Below, piece after piece: positions 8,171 to 16,786 of a DNA stretch of 64,000 nt. Each line of letters begins with the position of its first letter. Position 1 is the stretch's first letter. The notes below the pieces were generated by a model. The model made no database searches and was not told where the DNA came from. It worked only from the letters and a program-made list of their open reading frames with translations. Position numbers and translations under genes: made by a program. The stretch lies in contig NZ_OZ245776.1 of the NCBI RefSeq assembly GCF_965227735.1, forward strand, positions 7,316,001-7,380,000, written 5' to 3'. The stretch is from Larkinella sp965227735. GTDB taxonomy: Bacteria > Bacteroidota > Bacteroidia > Cytophagales > Spirosomataceae.

Positions 8171-8905
8171 ATGAAACTGGATTTACTTGTCATTGCCGTA
8201 CACCCCGACGATGCTGAACTGGGTTGCGCCGGCACCATTCTTTCCCTCGTTGCACAGGGCAAAAAAGTCGGAATTGTGGATCTGACCCGCGGGGAACTCG
8301 GTACGCGGGGAACGCCCGAAATCCGTTTGCAGGAGGCCGATGCGGCTGCCCGGATTCTGGGGCTGTCGGCACGCGAAAACATGGGTTTTCGGGACGGGTT
8401 TTTTCGCAACGATGAAGAGCACCAGAAGGCACTGATGGTGGCGATCCGGCGCTACCAACCCGACATTGTGATTACCAATGCCATTTACGACCGCCATCCC
8501 GACCACGGGCGGGCGTCGGAACTGGTGGTGGATGCGTGCTTTTATTCGGGGCTCCGGCAAATCAAAACCGTCGATAATCTTGGTGCTGACGCGCCGGGGC
8601 AGGCGCAGGAAGCCTGGCGTCCGAAACTGGTGTATCACCTGATTCAGGATCGCTACATCAAACCGGATTTCATTGTCGATATTACCGATTTCTACGGGAA
8701 AAAACAGGAGTCGCTGCTGGCCTACAAGAGTCAGTTCTACGACCCGAAGAGCAATGAACCCATGAGTTACATTGCCAGTCAGGAATTCATGGAATTTCTG
8801 CGCGCCCGCGCCGAGGAGTTCGGCCACGTCATCGGCGTCAAATACGGCGAAGGCTTCACGGTGGATCGGACGATTGGGGTGAAGAATCTGTTTGATTTAA
8901 AATAA
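8171..8905 (+). CDS. bshB1: Bacillithiol biosynthesis deacetylase BshB1
   Basis: A zinc-dependent N-deacetylase (LmbE/PIG-L family) that removes the acetyl group from GlcNAc-malate during bacillithiol synthesis. It has 244 residues. Zinc-binding motif AVHPDD is at residues 9-14 and the second metal motif DRHPDHGRAS near residue 115. The GELGTRGTPEIRLQEA segment is characteristic of BshB1. bshA and bshC are not in this window. The presence of trxB nearby is compatible with thiol redox roles but does not prove a link. Confidence 0.93.
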   Translation: MKLDLLVIAVHPDDAELGCAGTILSLVAQGKKVGIVDLTRGELGTRGTPEIRLQEADAAARILGLSARENMGFRDGFFRNDEEHQKALMVAIRRYQPDIVITNAIYDRHPDHGRASELVVDACFYSGLRQIKTVDNLGADAPGQAQEAWRPKLVYHLIQDRYIKPDFIVDITDFYGKKQESLLAYKSQFYDPKSNEPMSYIASQEFMEFLRARAEEFGHVIGVKYGEGFTVDRTIGVKNLFDLK

Positions 8906-8975
8906 CGATAAATTGTGAACGATGAATTTACAAGCCAGCTCATTCATCGTTTATCATTCATAACTCATCATCCCA
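8906..8975. repeat. Heptamer inverted-repeat element C
   Basis: Fills the whole spacer between the convergent bshB1 and pdxH genes. Words in 7-nt register from 8906: CGATAAA, TTGTGAA, CGATGAA, TTTACAA, then GCCAGCT, CATTCAT, CGTTTAT, CATTCAT, AACTCAT, CATCCCA. Core stem: 8918-8927 pairs perfectly with 8942-8951 (10 bp), extended by wobble and mismatch pairs. It is the weakest hairpin of the seven. Confidence 0.65.
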
Positions 8976-9617
8976 CTACGGTGCCAGCCGCTCGATTACC
9001 CAATTTTCTTCCTCTTTTCGATACAAAACCCGGTCGTGCAGACGACTGGGTCGGCCTTGCCAAAACTCGATGCGATCGGGAATCAGGAGGTATCCGCCCC
9101 AGTGCGGGGGGCGCGGAATGGGGCGGTTTTCATAAAGTTGCTCCAGTTCCCGCTGGCGGTTTTCGAGCACCTCACGACTTTCAATGGCTGAACTCTGGTG
9201 CGAAACCCAGGCCCCGATTTGGCTACCCCGGGGGCGACTCTGAAAATAAACGTCAGAGTCTTCCGCGGACACTTTCTGAATCGCACCTTCGATCCGGATC
9301 TGGCGTTCGAGTTCGGCGTAAAAAAAAGTCAGCGAGGCAAACGGGTGCGTGGCCAACTCAGAACCTTTGCGGCTCTGGTAATTCGTGAAAAAAGAAAAGC
9401 CTTTTTCGTCGAATCCTTTCAGCAAAACAATTCGCCCGGAAGGCTGGCCTTCCGGACCAACGGTAGCCAGGTGCATGGCATTCGGTTCCGGAACGCCCGC
9501 AGTCAGGGCTTCGGTGAACCACCGCTGAAATTGAGCGAACGGATTTGTTGTAACATCTGACGGGTCCAAACCGTTTAGGGTGTACTCTTTGCGTAGGTCA
9601 GCCAGGGGAGATAGCAT
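8976..9617 (-). CDS. pdxH: Pyridoxamine 5'-phosphate oxidase
   Basis: An FMN enzyme that makes pyridoxal 5'-phosphate from PNP/PMP. The ATG at 9617 gives 213 residues, the usual size; the frame continues to 9773 but the extra N-terminus runs into the neighbouring promoter. Family motifs are GRIVLLKGFDEKGFSFFTNY, SRKGSELATHPFASLTFFY, SRPRGSQIGAWVS and the C-terminal RIEFWQGRPSRLHDR. The gene is divergent from the DUF349 gene. Confidence 0.95.
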   Translation of the reverse strand: MLSPLADLRKEYTLNGLDPSDVTTNPFAQFQRWFTEALTAGVPEPNAMHLATVGPEGQPSGRIVLLKGFDEKGFSFFTNYQSRKGSELATHPFASLTFFYAELERQIRIEGAIQKVSAEDSDVYFQSRPRGSQIGAWVSHQSSAIESREVLENRQRELEQLYENRPIPRPPHWGGYLLIPDRIEFWQGRPSRLHDRVLYRKEEENWVIERLAP

Positions 9618-9679
9618 GGGTGTTTGGGATTCGATCCGGTGATGCGGTCTGTAAAGAAATAATAATCCGCTTTTTTTCG

Positions 9680-9687
9680 TATTTTTG
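9680..9687 (+). promoter_or_regulatory. -7 element (TATTTTTG) of the DUF349 gene
   Basis: A perfect TAnnTTTG match 26 nt upstream of the ATG at 9714, in the divergent spacer with pdxH. The -33 element is not obvious. Confidence 0.5.
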
Positions 9688-9713
9688 CAAAAGTAACGAT
9701 TCCCAAAGATCGT

Positions 9714-11948
9714 ATGGCGAGCGAAGAGCAAGAAATAACTGAACGCAAGGAACAGAATCCGGAAGCATCTCACGAGAAAAAACCGGAGACTGAGCCGACT
9801 GATGCGGTAGAATCAAACGAGGAACCGACTGATGCGGTAGAATCAAACGAGGAACCGACTGACAAGGTGGAACTGGAATCGAACGAAAAACCGGCTGACA
9901 AAGTAGAATCGGCTCCGGAGCCCGCCAACACGGTGGAAACGGAACTCAATCAGGAAACGACCGATTTGGAAGAACCCAAGCCGGAAGGAGCGGAAACGCC
10001 GGAAGCTTTGGCAACGGAGCCGACGGAGGTTGTCGAATCCACTCCGGAGGTGGCTGCTGAAGAACAACCGGTTGCAGAACCGCAGGCTGTGGAAGAATCC
10101 GTACCGGAGACTTCGGCGGTGGCAGAAATGCACGCTGAATCCACGGAATCGGCCGAACTGGAACTGGAGGAGGTGACACCGGCTGCCGACTACAGCCAGC
10201 TATCCCGGGCGGACATGGTCGCGTTGCTCGAAAAAAATCTGGCTTCTTTGAAGACGGATGCGGTTTCGGCATCGGATTATCGCCGGGCGGATGACGTTCT
10301 GAAAGAATTACGTCCGTTGTTTGATCAATCGAAAGCATCGGATCGGGCCGAAGCGCTGCAACGGTATGTGCAGGAAACCGGTTCCGAAGAGGGATTCGAG
10401 TTCAAACCGGATGAACTGGTTGGTCGGTTCGATAGTCTGTTCAAGCAGATTAAAGACCAGAAAAATCAGTATTTCCAGCAGCTTGAAAAAGCCAAGGATA
10501 ACAATTTTAACCTCAAAACGGAGCTGCTGCGCCGGTTGCGGGAATTGGTGGAAGCTGACGAAAACAACGCCGGTGATCCGAAGACGAGCTGGAACGGTTT
10601 CAAGCACATTCAGGACGAGTGGAAAGCAGCCGGGAATGTGTCATCGCCCCACAATGCGACGCTTTGGGCAACCTACCACGCTCTGGTTGACCGGTATTAC
10701 AGCAACCGCAATATTTATTTTGAATTAAAAGAACTCGATCGGAAGAAGAACCAGACCCAGAAGGCGGAGCTTTGTGAAAAAGTGGAAGCAATGGTGCTGG
10801 CGAACGAAGGCAGTCCGGTAACCAAAGCGGTTATTGACGAAGCCAACGCTTTGTTCGAAGAATATAAACACGTCGGTCCGGCTCCGAAAGCGGAGCAGGA
10901 AGTGTTGTGGCAACGCTTCAAAAAAGCGCTTGATACGCTCTACGACCGCCGTCGCGGGCAGAACGAAGAGATTCGGAAAGAAGGTGCACAGTTATACGAA
11001 GAGAAATCGAAACTCTACGAAGAACTGATTCCGTTTACGTCGTTCACCTCCAACAGCATCAACGACTGGAACGAAAAGACCCGCGAAGTGATGACGATCC
11101 AGGATCGTTGGAACAACATCCGGGGGCCTATGCCGCGCGACGAAGGCAAAGAACTGAGCAAGAAATTCTGGGCTTCCCTCAAGCAGTTCTTCCACCACAA
11201 AGGTGAGTTTTTCAAGCAACTCGAAAGCAAACGGGAGCAAAACCTGAAAGCCAAAGTACAGTTGTGCGAAGAGGTGGAAAGCATTCTGGAGTCGGGCGAA
11301 GAGTCGGCCGAAACCACCCAGAAAGTCATTGAACTGCAACGTCAGTGGAAAAATATCGGGCAGGTTCCGGAGAAATTTAAGGACACGATTTTTGAACGTT
11401 TCAAAGCCGCCTGCGACGGTTTTTTCAACAAGAAACGCTCCCGGAATCAGGAGGTTGAGAAAGAGTTTGAAGAGAATCTGGCGAAAAAAACCGCGCTTTG
11501 CGAGCGAATTGAAACCGTGGCAAACAGTGGTAATGCGGATTTGGCGCAGTTGAACGACTTCAAAAAAGAATGGTCGCAAATTGGGTATGTGCCGAAGAAA
11601 GACATGCAGTCGATTCAGAAGCGATACATCAACGCGGTCAACTTGTTTGTGGGGGCTAACGGAAAAATTTCGCCAAGAGAGAAAGAACGGCTGACGCTTG
11701 AGAATGAAGCTGAAATGATCCGTGAAACCGGTTCATCGCGGGATTTGTACAAAAAAGAAGGTGATATTCGTCGGAAAATGACGACGCTGGAAAACGATAT
11801 TGCGGTGTATAACAACAACATCGAATTCTTCAGCCGTTCGAAAGGCGCGGATAAACTGCGGGCCGATATTGACAAAAAGATTCAGGTGGCCCAGAAGCAA
11901 CTGGATGATCTGAAGCACCAGTTGAAAGTGATTCGGGAAGCCCAATAA
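9714..11948 (+). CDS. DUF349 multi-repeat protein with acidic low-complexity N-terminus
   Basis: A 744-residue predicted cytoplasmic protein. Residues 1-160 are a Glu/Pro/Thr/Val-rich disordered stretch with tandem EPTDAVESNE units. From about residue 190 I count five or six DUF349 repeats, recognisable by W(K/N)NIG.VP and lW..F..a.d.fy..R patterns (for example QRQWKNIGQVPEKFKDTIF). A coiled-coil tail (~690-744) follows. DUF349 proteins are widespread in Bacteroidota and have no assigned biochemical function; all-alpha helical repeats suggest a scaffold or binding role. The nearest downstream gene is tRNA-Thr, which has its own promoter. Confidence 0.88.
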   Translation: MASEEQEITERKEQNPEASHEKKPETEPTDAVESNEEPTDAVESNEEPTDKVELESNEKPADKVESAPEPANTVETELNQETTDLEEPKPEGAETPEALATEPTEVVESTPEVAAEEQPVAEPQAVEESVPETSAVAEMHAESTESAELELEEVTPAADYSQLSRADMVALLEKNLASLKTDAVSASDYRRADDVLKELRPLFDQSKASDRAEALQRYVQETGSEEGFEFKPDELVGRFDSLFKQIKDQKNQYFQQLEKAKDNNFNLKTELLRRLRELVEADENNAGDPKTSWNGFKHIQDEWKAAGNVSSPHNATLWATYHALVDRYYSNRNIYFELKELDRKKNQTQKAELCEKVEAMVLANEGSPVTKAVIDEANALFEEYKHVGPAPKAEQEVLWQRFKKALDTLYDRRRGQNEEIRKEGAQLYEEKSKLYEELIPFTSFTSNSINDWNEKTREVMTIQDRWNNIRGPMPRDEGKELSKKFWASLKQFFHHKGEFFKQLESKREQNLKAKVQLCEEVESILESGEESAETTQKVIELQRQWKNIGQVPEKFKDTIFERFKAACDGFFNKKRSRNQEVEKEFEENLAKKTALCERIETVANSGNADLAQLNDFKKEWSQIGYVPKKDMQSIQKRYINAVNLFVGANGKISPREKERLTLENEAEMIRETGSSRDLYKKEGDIRRKMTTLENDIAVYNNNIEFFSRSKGADKLRADIDKKIQVAQKQLDDLKHQLKVIREAQ
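9795..9854 (+). repeat. Exact 30-bp tandem duplication within the DUF349 gene
   Basis: Two identical 30-nt copies (9795-9824 and 9825-9854), with an 8-nt start of a third, encode EPTDAVESNE twice. The unit is in frame, so copy number can change without a frameshift. Confidence 0.9.
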
Positions 11949-11990
11949 ACGAAAAAAACGGCTTCGGCTGGAAAAATAAAGGAATCTTTC

Positions 11991-12021
11991 TTTGACCGAA
12001 AAGGCAAAATTGTTATTTTTG
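11991..12021 (+). promoter_or_regulatory. Promoter of tRNA-Thr
   Basis: TTTG (11991-11994), 19 bp, TATTTTTG (12014-12021): a perfect Bacteroidota -33/-7 pair. It predicts transcription starting near 12027, giving a ~70-nt 5' leader that RNase P must remove. Confidence 0.75.
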
Positions 12022-12099
12022 CACCAGATTTAAAGAAAGCCATCCAGCACGTACGGTTTTCGGTTGACTGTCCGCCTGACAGAACGCTCAAATCGAATT

Positions 12100-12172
<73 letters not shown>

Positions 12173-12182
12173 CTTCAGAATC

Positions 12183-12216
12183 AAGAGGTTATGACGAAAG
12201 TCGTAACCTCTTTTTG
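12183..12216 (+). terminator. Rho-independent terminator of tRNA-Thr
   Basis: A 13-bp stem (AAGAGGTTATGAC with GTCGTAACCTCTT, one G-U), GAAA loop, then TTTTTGTTTTT. Confidence 0.85.
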
Positions 12217-12252
12217 TTTTTACCCTACGCTGGATCGGTTACCCAGGAACAT

Positions 12253-12286
12253 AAAAAAAGACACGACTCATGGTGGTCGTGTCTTT
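12253..12286 (-). terminator. Rho-independent terminator of ald
   Basis: Stem AAAGACACGAC (12257-12267) with GTCGTGTCTTT (12276-12286) and an 8-nt loop; read on the minus strand it ends in a run of seven T. It lies ~105 nt beyond the ald stop. Confidence 0.8.
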
Positions 12287-12390
12287 GCTATTTCTATTCC
12301 TAAACCCTTAAAAAATTGTTGATGAAGTTGTACTAATCATTCGTTAATGAAGTGTAATCTTAACCAGGTTGGAATATATACGGTCTTGCT

Positions 12391-13530
12391 TTAATAGTCG
12401 ATTTCTTCTTCTTCGCGCTGCAGCAATTCGTTCACATCGTCCAGCGGTAAACCAAACGCATCGGCCACACCTTTGTAAACGATTTTGCCGTTAACGACAT
12501 TCAGCCCACGCTTCAGTTCTTCATTGTCGCGACACGCTTTTTGCCAGCCTTTGTTGGCCAGTTGCAGGGCGTAAGTGAGCGTGGCATTGGTCAGGGCCAC
12601 AGTTGAAGTATAAGGAACGGCACCCGGCATGTTGGCAACGCAGTAGTGAACCACATTGTCGATGACATACGTTGGATTTTCGTGCGTAGTCGGTATACAG
12701 GTTTCGATACAACCACCCTGATCGACGGCTACGTCGACCAGAACTGTTCCGGGACGCATCAGTTTCAGCATCTCGCGGGTGATGAGGTGGGGGGCTTTCG
12801 CACCCGGAATCAACACTGCGCCGATGATGAGATCGGAATGTTTGACGGCTTCCCGAATGCTGTATTCGTTCGACATCAGCGTATCGACGTTCTCAGGCAT
12901 GATGTCCGATAAATACCGCAGACGCGGCAGGCTGATGTCCATGATGGTGACGTGAGCGCCCAGGCCAGCCGCCATTTTGGCTGCCTGCGTTCCCACAATT
13001 CCACCACCCAGAATCAGAACATGGGCCGGTTTTACGCCCGGAACACCGCCCAGCAGGATACCCCGGCCTTTTTGCGGTTTTTCCAGGTATTTGGCGCCTT
13101 CCTGAACCGCCATCCGACCGGCGACTTCCGACATCGGAATCAGCAACGGCAGGCTGCGATCGGTTTTTTCCACGGTTTCGTAGGCCAGACAAACGGCTTT
13201 GCGTTCGATCATGGCGTGCGTCAGTTCTTCCGACGACGCAAAGTGAAAATACGTAAACAGCAGTTGATCTTCTTTAATCAGGTTATATTCCGACGCAATC
13301 GGTTCTTTCACCTTCATAATCATCTCGGAAATGCCGTAAACATCCTCAATGGTGGGCAGCATAACGGCTCCGGCGTCAATGTATTCTTCGTCTTCAAAAC
13401 CGCTCTCCACCCCCGCATTGACCTGCACATAAACAGTATGGCCAAATCGACGAAACTCAGCAACACCCGCGGGGGTCAGCGCCACCCGGTTTTCATTGTT
13501 TTTTATTTCTTTAGGAACACCGATTACCAT
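12391..13530 (-). CDS. ald: Alanine dehydrogenase
   Basis: NAD-dependent oxidative deamination of L-alanine to pyruvate and ammonia (reversible). It has 379 residues. The N-terminal MVIGVPKEIKNNENRVALTP is the family signature, followed by QLLFTYFHFA and the NAD-binding motif ILGGGIVGTQAAKMA. The Lrp/AsnC gene is divergent from the same 171-bp spacer, suggesting local control. Confidence 0.95.
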   Translation of the reverse strand: MVIGVPKEIKNNENRVALTPAGVAEFRRFGHTVYVQVNAGVESGFEDEEYIDAGAVMLPTIEDVYGISEMIMKVKEPIASEYNLIKEDQLLFTYFHFASSEELTHAMIERKAVCLAYETVEKTDRSLPLLIPMSEVAGRMAVQEGAKYLEKPQKGRGILLGGVPGVKPAHVLILGGGIVGTQAAKMAAGLGAHVTIMDISLPRLRYLSDIMPENVDTLMSNEYSIREAVKHSDLIIGAVLIPGAKAPHLITREMLKLMRPGTVLVDVAVDQGGCIETCIPTTHENPTYVIDNVVHYCVANMPGAVPYTSTVALTNATLTYALQLANKGWQKACRDNEELKRGLNVVNGKIVYKGVADAFGLPLDDVNELLQREEEEIDY

Positions 13531-13567
13531 CGTATTCTGCGGTTGTGGTTGGTATTGATTGGATACA

Positions 13568-13575
13568 CAAAGGTA
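13568..13575 (-). promoter_or_regulatory. -7 element (TACCTTTG) of ald
   Basis: A perfect TAnnTTTG match on the minus strand, 38 nt upstream of the ald ATG. Binding sites for the adjacent Lrp/AsnC protein would be expected in 13531-13701, but I cannot define one by eye. Confidence 0.5.
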
Positions 13576-13701
13576 TGAATTGCCAAACAGATTTCTGATT
13601 CTATAACTCCTTTTGGGAAATACTGTTTACTTTTCGTAGTATAGAAGGAAATAATTTGGTGAGGAGCCATTCGAACGGCTTTGTAAAGAAAAAATTCCGT
13701 C

Positions 13702-14163
13702 ATGACGCAGGTAGACAAGATTGACCGGCAGATATTGTCCCTTCTACAGGATAACGCCCAACTCACGATTCAGGAGATCGGCCAGCGGATCAACCTCTCG
13801 AAATCGCCCATTCACGAACGAATTAAACGGCTTGAACGGGAGGGAATTATTGAGAAATACGTGACGCTTCTGAACAAGAAAAAACTAGGTCATCTGCTGG
13901 TGGTTTTCTGCCACGTCACGCTCGACAAGCAAACCCGCGACACGTTCGTGGAGTTCAATCAGGCCATGGCCCAGCTCCCGGAAATCATGGAATGCAACCT
14001 GGTGTCGGGAACCTTCGATTACCTGCTGAAAGTGGTAGTCCACGACATGGAGACCTACAATCGCTTTTATCAGGAACGGCTTTCGGTGATCCCCGGTATT
14101 CTGAACATCAGCAGCTTTTTCGTGATGTCGGAGGTGAAAAATACGACGGTGATTCCGGTGTAA
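13702..14163 (+). CDS. Lrp/AsnC family transcriptional regulator
   Basis: A 153-residue feast/famine regulator. N-terminal winged HTH (DKIDRQILSLLQDNAQLTIQEIG...LSKSPIHERIKRLEREGII) and C-terminal RAM/AsnC ligand-binding domain (GTFDYLLKVVVHDMETYNRF). Divergent orientation to ald makes it a likely alanine- or amino-acid-responsive regulator of ald, as in other bacteria where Lrp-type AldR controls ald; this is inference from position. Confidence 0.93.
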   Translation: MTQVDKIDRQILSLLQDNAQLTIQEIGQRINLSKSPIHERIKRLEREGIIEKYVTLLNKKKLGHLLVVFCHVTLDKQTRDTFVEFNQAMAQLPEIMECNLVSGTFDYLLKVVVHDMETYNRFYQERLSVIPGILNISSFFVMSEVKNTTVIPV

Positions 14164-15285
14164 CTATTTTTCGACCGCAATCACCGCCCCATGCGTCTGC
14201 CGAATCACCCCCCGCAGCAAAGGCTTGAACGTACCGAAAACCGTAACCGCTGCTTCCGACAGCCAGCGATCGCCGAAGAGACGCTGCACGGTTCGACCCA
14301 CCCACAGCCGCCGGGCAAACCGGTTCGACCATTCCGATTGATACTGCCGTTCCAGTTCGTTGCGCGTACATTGCCCATTTAAATACATCGATGAGCGTTC
14401 ACTAACCAGCTTGCCACTGTGGATGGCCAACGCCATGCCGTTGCCGCAGAGGGGCGTAATCAGTCCCGCCGAGTCTCCCGCCATCAGGATGTGCTGCTCG
14501 ACGGCACGTTTGGGGGCAAACGAGAATTCGTTGATGACTTCCGGCTTGTCGTACAAAAATTCGGCGTTTTCGAATATTCGTTTCAAATGGGGATTCTGAA
14601 ACAAAACCGCCCGTTCCATCGCCGGAATGTTGCCGAAAGAACGGAGATTTTCGCGCGTTGTCAGGTAGCAAAGGCAGTATTTTCCGTCTTCGATGGCCGA
14701 CAAACCGCAATACCCGTCCTGGAAATTGTGCAGCGCAATGGTGTCGATCGGAAAGTTCGTCCGGATGTGATACTTCACACCGAGGTACGGCGACGGTTTT
14801 TGCATGAACGGACGCTCCAATTGCCGGTCGATTTTGGATCGTTTGCCGTAGGCTCCCAGCACCAGCCGACTGGTTAAAAGTTGCCCGTCATTTAGCAAAA
14901 CCGTAAACTGATCGGAAGCAAAGGTGACGTTTTCAACCTGTTTGCCCAGTAAAAACCGGATACCGGCCGATTGGCCCAACTGATACAGGCAATGATCAAG
15001 AACAAAGCGGCTAATGCCAAAACCGCCTAAGTCCAGCGTCGTTTCCAGCAACCGGCCCGAAGGGGAACTGAATTGAAACCGGTCGATGTGGGTGGCTCCC
15101 AGGGCTTTCAAATCGACTCCCAGTGACTCGATGTAGGGCCGGACTTCATTGGAGACGTATTCGCCACAGACTTTGTGAAAAGGGTACGTTTTTCGCTCGA
15201 CAATCGCAACCTGATAGCCCGCCCGGGCCAGTTCCAGCCCGCTGACTAACCCGGCCAGCCCACCTCCGATAATAATGACATCCAT
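14164..15285 (-). CDS. FAD-dependent oxidoreductase, geranylgeranyl-reductase-like
   Basis: A 373-residue flavoprotein. N-terminal dinucleotide-binding motif IIGGGLAGLVSGLELARAG and ERK acidic end, then KVCGEYVSNE, which is typical of the geranylgeranyl reductase/halogenase-like monooxygenase group. The motif LMAGDSAGLITPLCGNGMALA is the second FAD-binding GD motif. Related proteins act in lipid, quinone or pigment (flexirubin-like) biosynthesis, but no polyketide or pigment genes are nearby, so the substrate is unknown. Its stop abuts the Lrp/AsnC stop tail to tail. Confidence 0.85.
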   Translation of the reverse strand: MDVIIIGGGLAGLVSGLELARAGYQVAIVERKTYPFHKVCGEYVSNEVRPYIESLGVDLKALGATHIDRFQFSSPSGRLLETTLDLGGFGISRFVLDHCLYQLGQSAGIRFLLGKQVENVTFASDQFTVLLNDGQLLTSRLVLGAYGKRSKIDRQLERPFMQKPSPYLGVKYHIRTNFPIDTIALHNFQDGYCGLSAIEDGKYCLCYLTTRENLRSFGNIPAMERAVLFQNPHLKRIFENAEFLYDKPEVINEFSFAPKRAVEQHILMAGDSAGLITPLCGNGMALAIHSGKLVSERSSMYLNGQCTRNELERQYQSEWSNRFARRLWVGRTVQRLFGDRWLSEAAVTVFGTFKPLLRGVIRQTHGAVIAVEK

Positions 15286-15439
15286 GCTTCAGGCTGGTTT
15301 GTATGCGATTGGGTGTTGATTGGTAAAGATAAGGAATCGAAGTGGCCAAATAAACACAATCAAACCGGGGAAAGCCAGGACGATCGCTATCAATTTACTT
15401 TCCTAAATTCCCGTTTTAGCCTCATTTATAACGTAGCAT

Positions 15440-15473
15440 AAAAAGAAAACCCGGATGGTTTAAATCCGGGTTT
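15440..15473 (-). terminator. Rho-independent terminator of the ferritin gene
   Basis: Stem AAACCCGGAT (15447-15456) with ATCCGGGTTT (15464-15473), 7-nt loop; on the minus strand it is followed by TTCTTTTT. It lies ~45 nt past the ferritin stop. Confidence 0.8.
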
Positions 15474-15516
15474 ATTCAATTCAGTAAGAAGCTATAGGAA
15501 GTAGCAATGAATTAAT

Positions 15517-16053
15517 TTATTGCGCTTCAACGTCGCCGTACGTGATTTTTGGAATGGCTTTGTCGATCATATAACGTCCCACGCCTTCTTCACCAATGAC
15601 ATCGAATAATTCGACAGCGCGACGCGCTACGTATTCTTCTTCGATTTGTTCTTTCACGAACCACTGCATGAACTGATCGGTTGCAAAATCGTTCAGTTGG
15701 CGGGCCTGACCTACAATGCGGTTGATCGAATTACTAACCGCAATTTCCTGTTGCAGAGCCAGTTCGAAGACGTCCCGGAAACCGTCGAATTCCTGCGGCA
15801 CATTGGTTACTTCGGGTGAAATGGCGTGACCGCCCATATCGGAAACATAGTTGAAAAGCTTCAGCATATGATTCCGTTCTTCGTTGGATTGCTTATAAAA
15901 ATAACCGGCGCTAAAATCAAAACCGTTGCGATCACACCACGCAGCCATCGACAGATAAATGGCCGAAGAGTGGGCTTCCATTTTTATTTGTTCGTTGAGA
16001 ATGCGCTCAATTTCTTCTTTCAGCGACGTTCTCATTCTCACTAAATCTTTCAT
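15517..16053 (-). CDS. Ferritin (non-heme iron storage)
   Basis: A 178-residue ferritin that oxidises Fe(II) and stores iron in a 24-subunit cage. Ferroxidase-centre residues are visible: Glu in LNEQIKMEAHSSAIYL, the pair with His in NEERNHMLK, Glu in ALQQEIAVSNSINRIV and Gln/Glu in WFVKEQIEEEYVARR. The C-terminus is short. A Bacteroidota-like -7 (TATTCTTG on the minus strand, 16108-16115) may drive it but is imperfect. Confidence 0.94.
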   Translation of the reverse strand: MKDLVRMRTSLKEEIERILNEQIKMEAHSSAIYLSMAAWCDRNGFDFSAGYFYKQSNEERNHMLKLFNYVSDMGGHAISPEVTNVPQEFDGFRDVFELALQQEIAVSNSINRIVGQARQLNDFATDQFMQWFVKEQIEEEYVARRAVELFDVIGEEGVGRYMIDKAIPKITYGDVEAQ

Positions 16054-16247
16054 CGTTGTATCAGTTTTTGGTTCTTGACCAGATGGATGGATTTGCCTTT
16101 TCTGTTACAAGAATACTGATTTCAACCGGAAAAAGTTTTGAGTGTACAAAATTTGGAAACAGTCTAATTGCAGTGATTGAGCCCTTTAGGAAGGAGAGTG
16201 CCGTAAAACGGAAGTGATGTCCGGTAAACCAATCCGGTGATGGTCGG

Positions 16248-16721
16248 TTAATAGACCAGCGAGCTGTAAATGCGCTCGTTCAGGAGCGTGTTGAGGTCGA
16301 GCACGAAACGGGTACCGGCCAGCAGGTCGCGAAGGGCAATGAGGTCACAGAGACTCAGGACAAAAAGATGGCCGGTGCGGGGCGCATCGATGATTTCGAC
16401 GTCGTAGGCGTCGTCCGTATTGAAGATCATCGTGTGAATATCCACCGAATCAACCCGCTTCTTAAACGTCAAAAAATCGGAAATCCGGAGCGAAACGCGC
16501 GCTTCGCCGAACTGAATGATGATCCGATTGGTTGTATCGCATTGGTAGGTTGCGCCTTTTGAGCTGGCGAATAGTTCAGTTAATGGAAGGGTATTCGACA
16601 CGGATGATACAAAAGAATTCGGTGAAAAACAGATTGCGATGCGTTTGACTCCGTAAAAGTACAATTGGATTGCAGACATGTCAAGTTTATTTGAAACAAT
16701 TCTAAATAAATTTGTTTTCAT
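16248..16721 (-). CDS. Hypothetical protein
   Basis: A small protein I do not recognise. Starting at the ATG at 16721 (MKTNLFRIVSNKLDMSAIQL) it is 157 residues; a second candidate start is 16679 (MSAIQLYFYG, 143 residues). The frame extends to 16856, but that part overlaps the promoter and start of the divergent radical SAM gene and is unlikely to be translated. No signal peptide and no membrane segment; mixed alpha/beta composition with FLTFKKRVDSVDIHTMIFNT in the middle. Divergent arrangement with the SPASM gene is the only context clue. Confidence 0.6.
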   Translation of the reverse strand: MKTNLFRIVSNKLDMSAIQLYFYGVKRIAICFSPNSFVSSVSNTLPLTELFASSKGATYQCDTTNRIIIQFGEARVSLRISDFLTFKKRVDSVDIHTMIFNTDDAYDVEIIDAPRTGHLFVLSLCDLIALRDLLAGTRFVLDLNTLLNERIYSSLVY

Positions 16722-16756
16722 ACGTTGTAAAGTAGTAACCATCGGGGCCGATAGCC

Positions 16757-16764
16757 TACCTTTG
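16757..16764 (+). promoter_or_regulatory. -7 element (TACCTTTG) of the radical SAM gene
   Basis: A perfect TAnnTTTG match 22 nt before the ATG at 16787. No clear -33 element. Confidence 0.5.
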
Positions 16765-16786
16765 TTCCACATCTTGATTGATCCGC

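Noticed and set aside
9795..9862. Possible CRISPR-like or VNTR array
   Set aside because: Only two full 30-bp copies with no spacers, inside a coding sequence and in frame.
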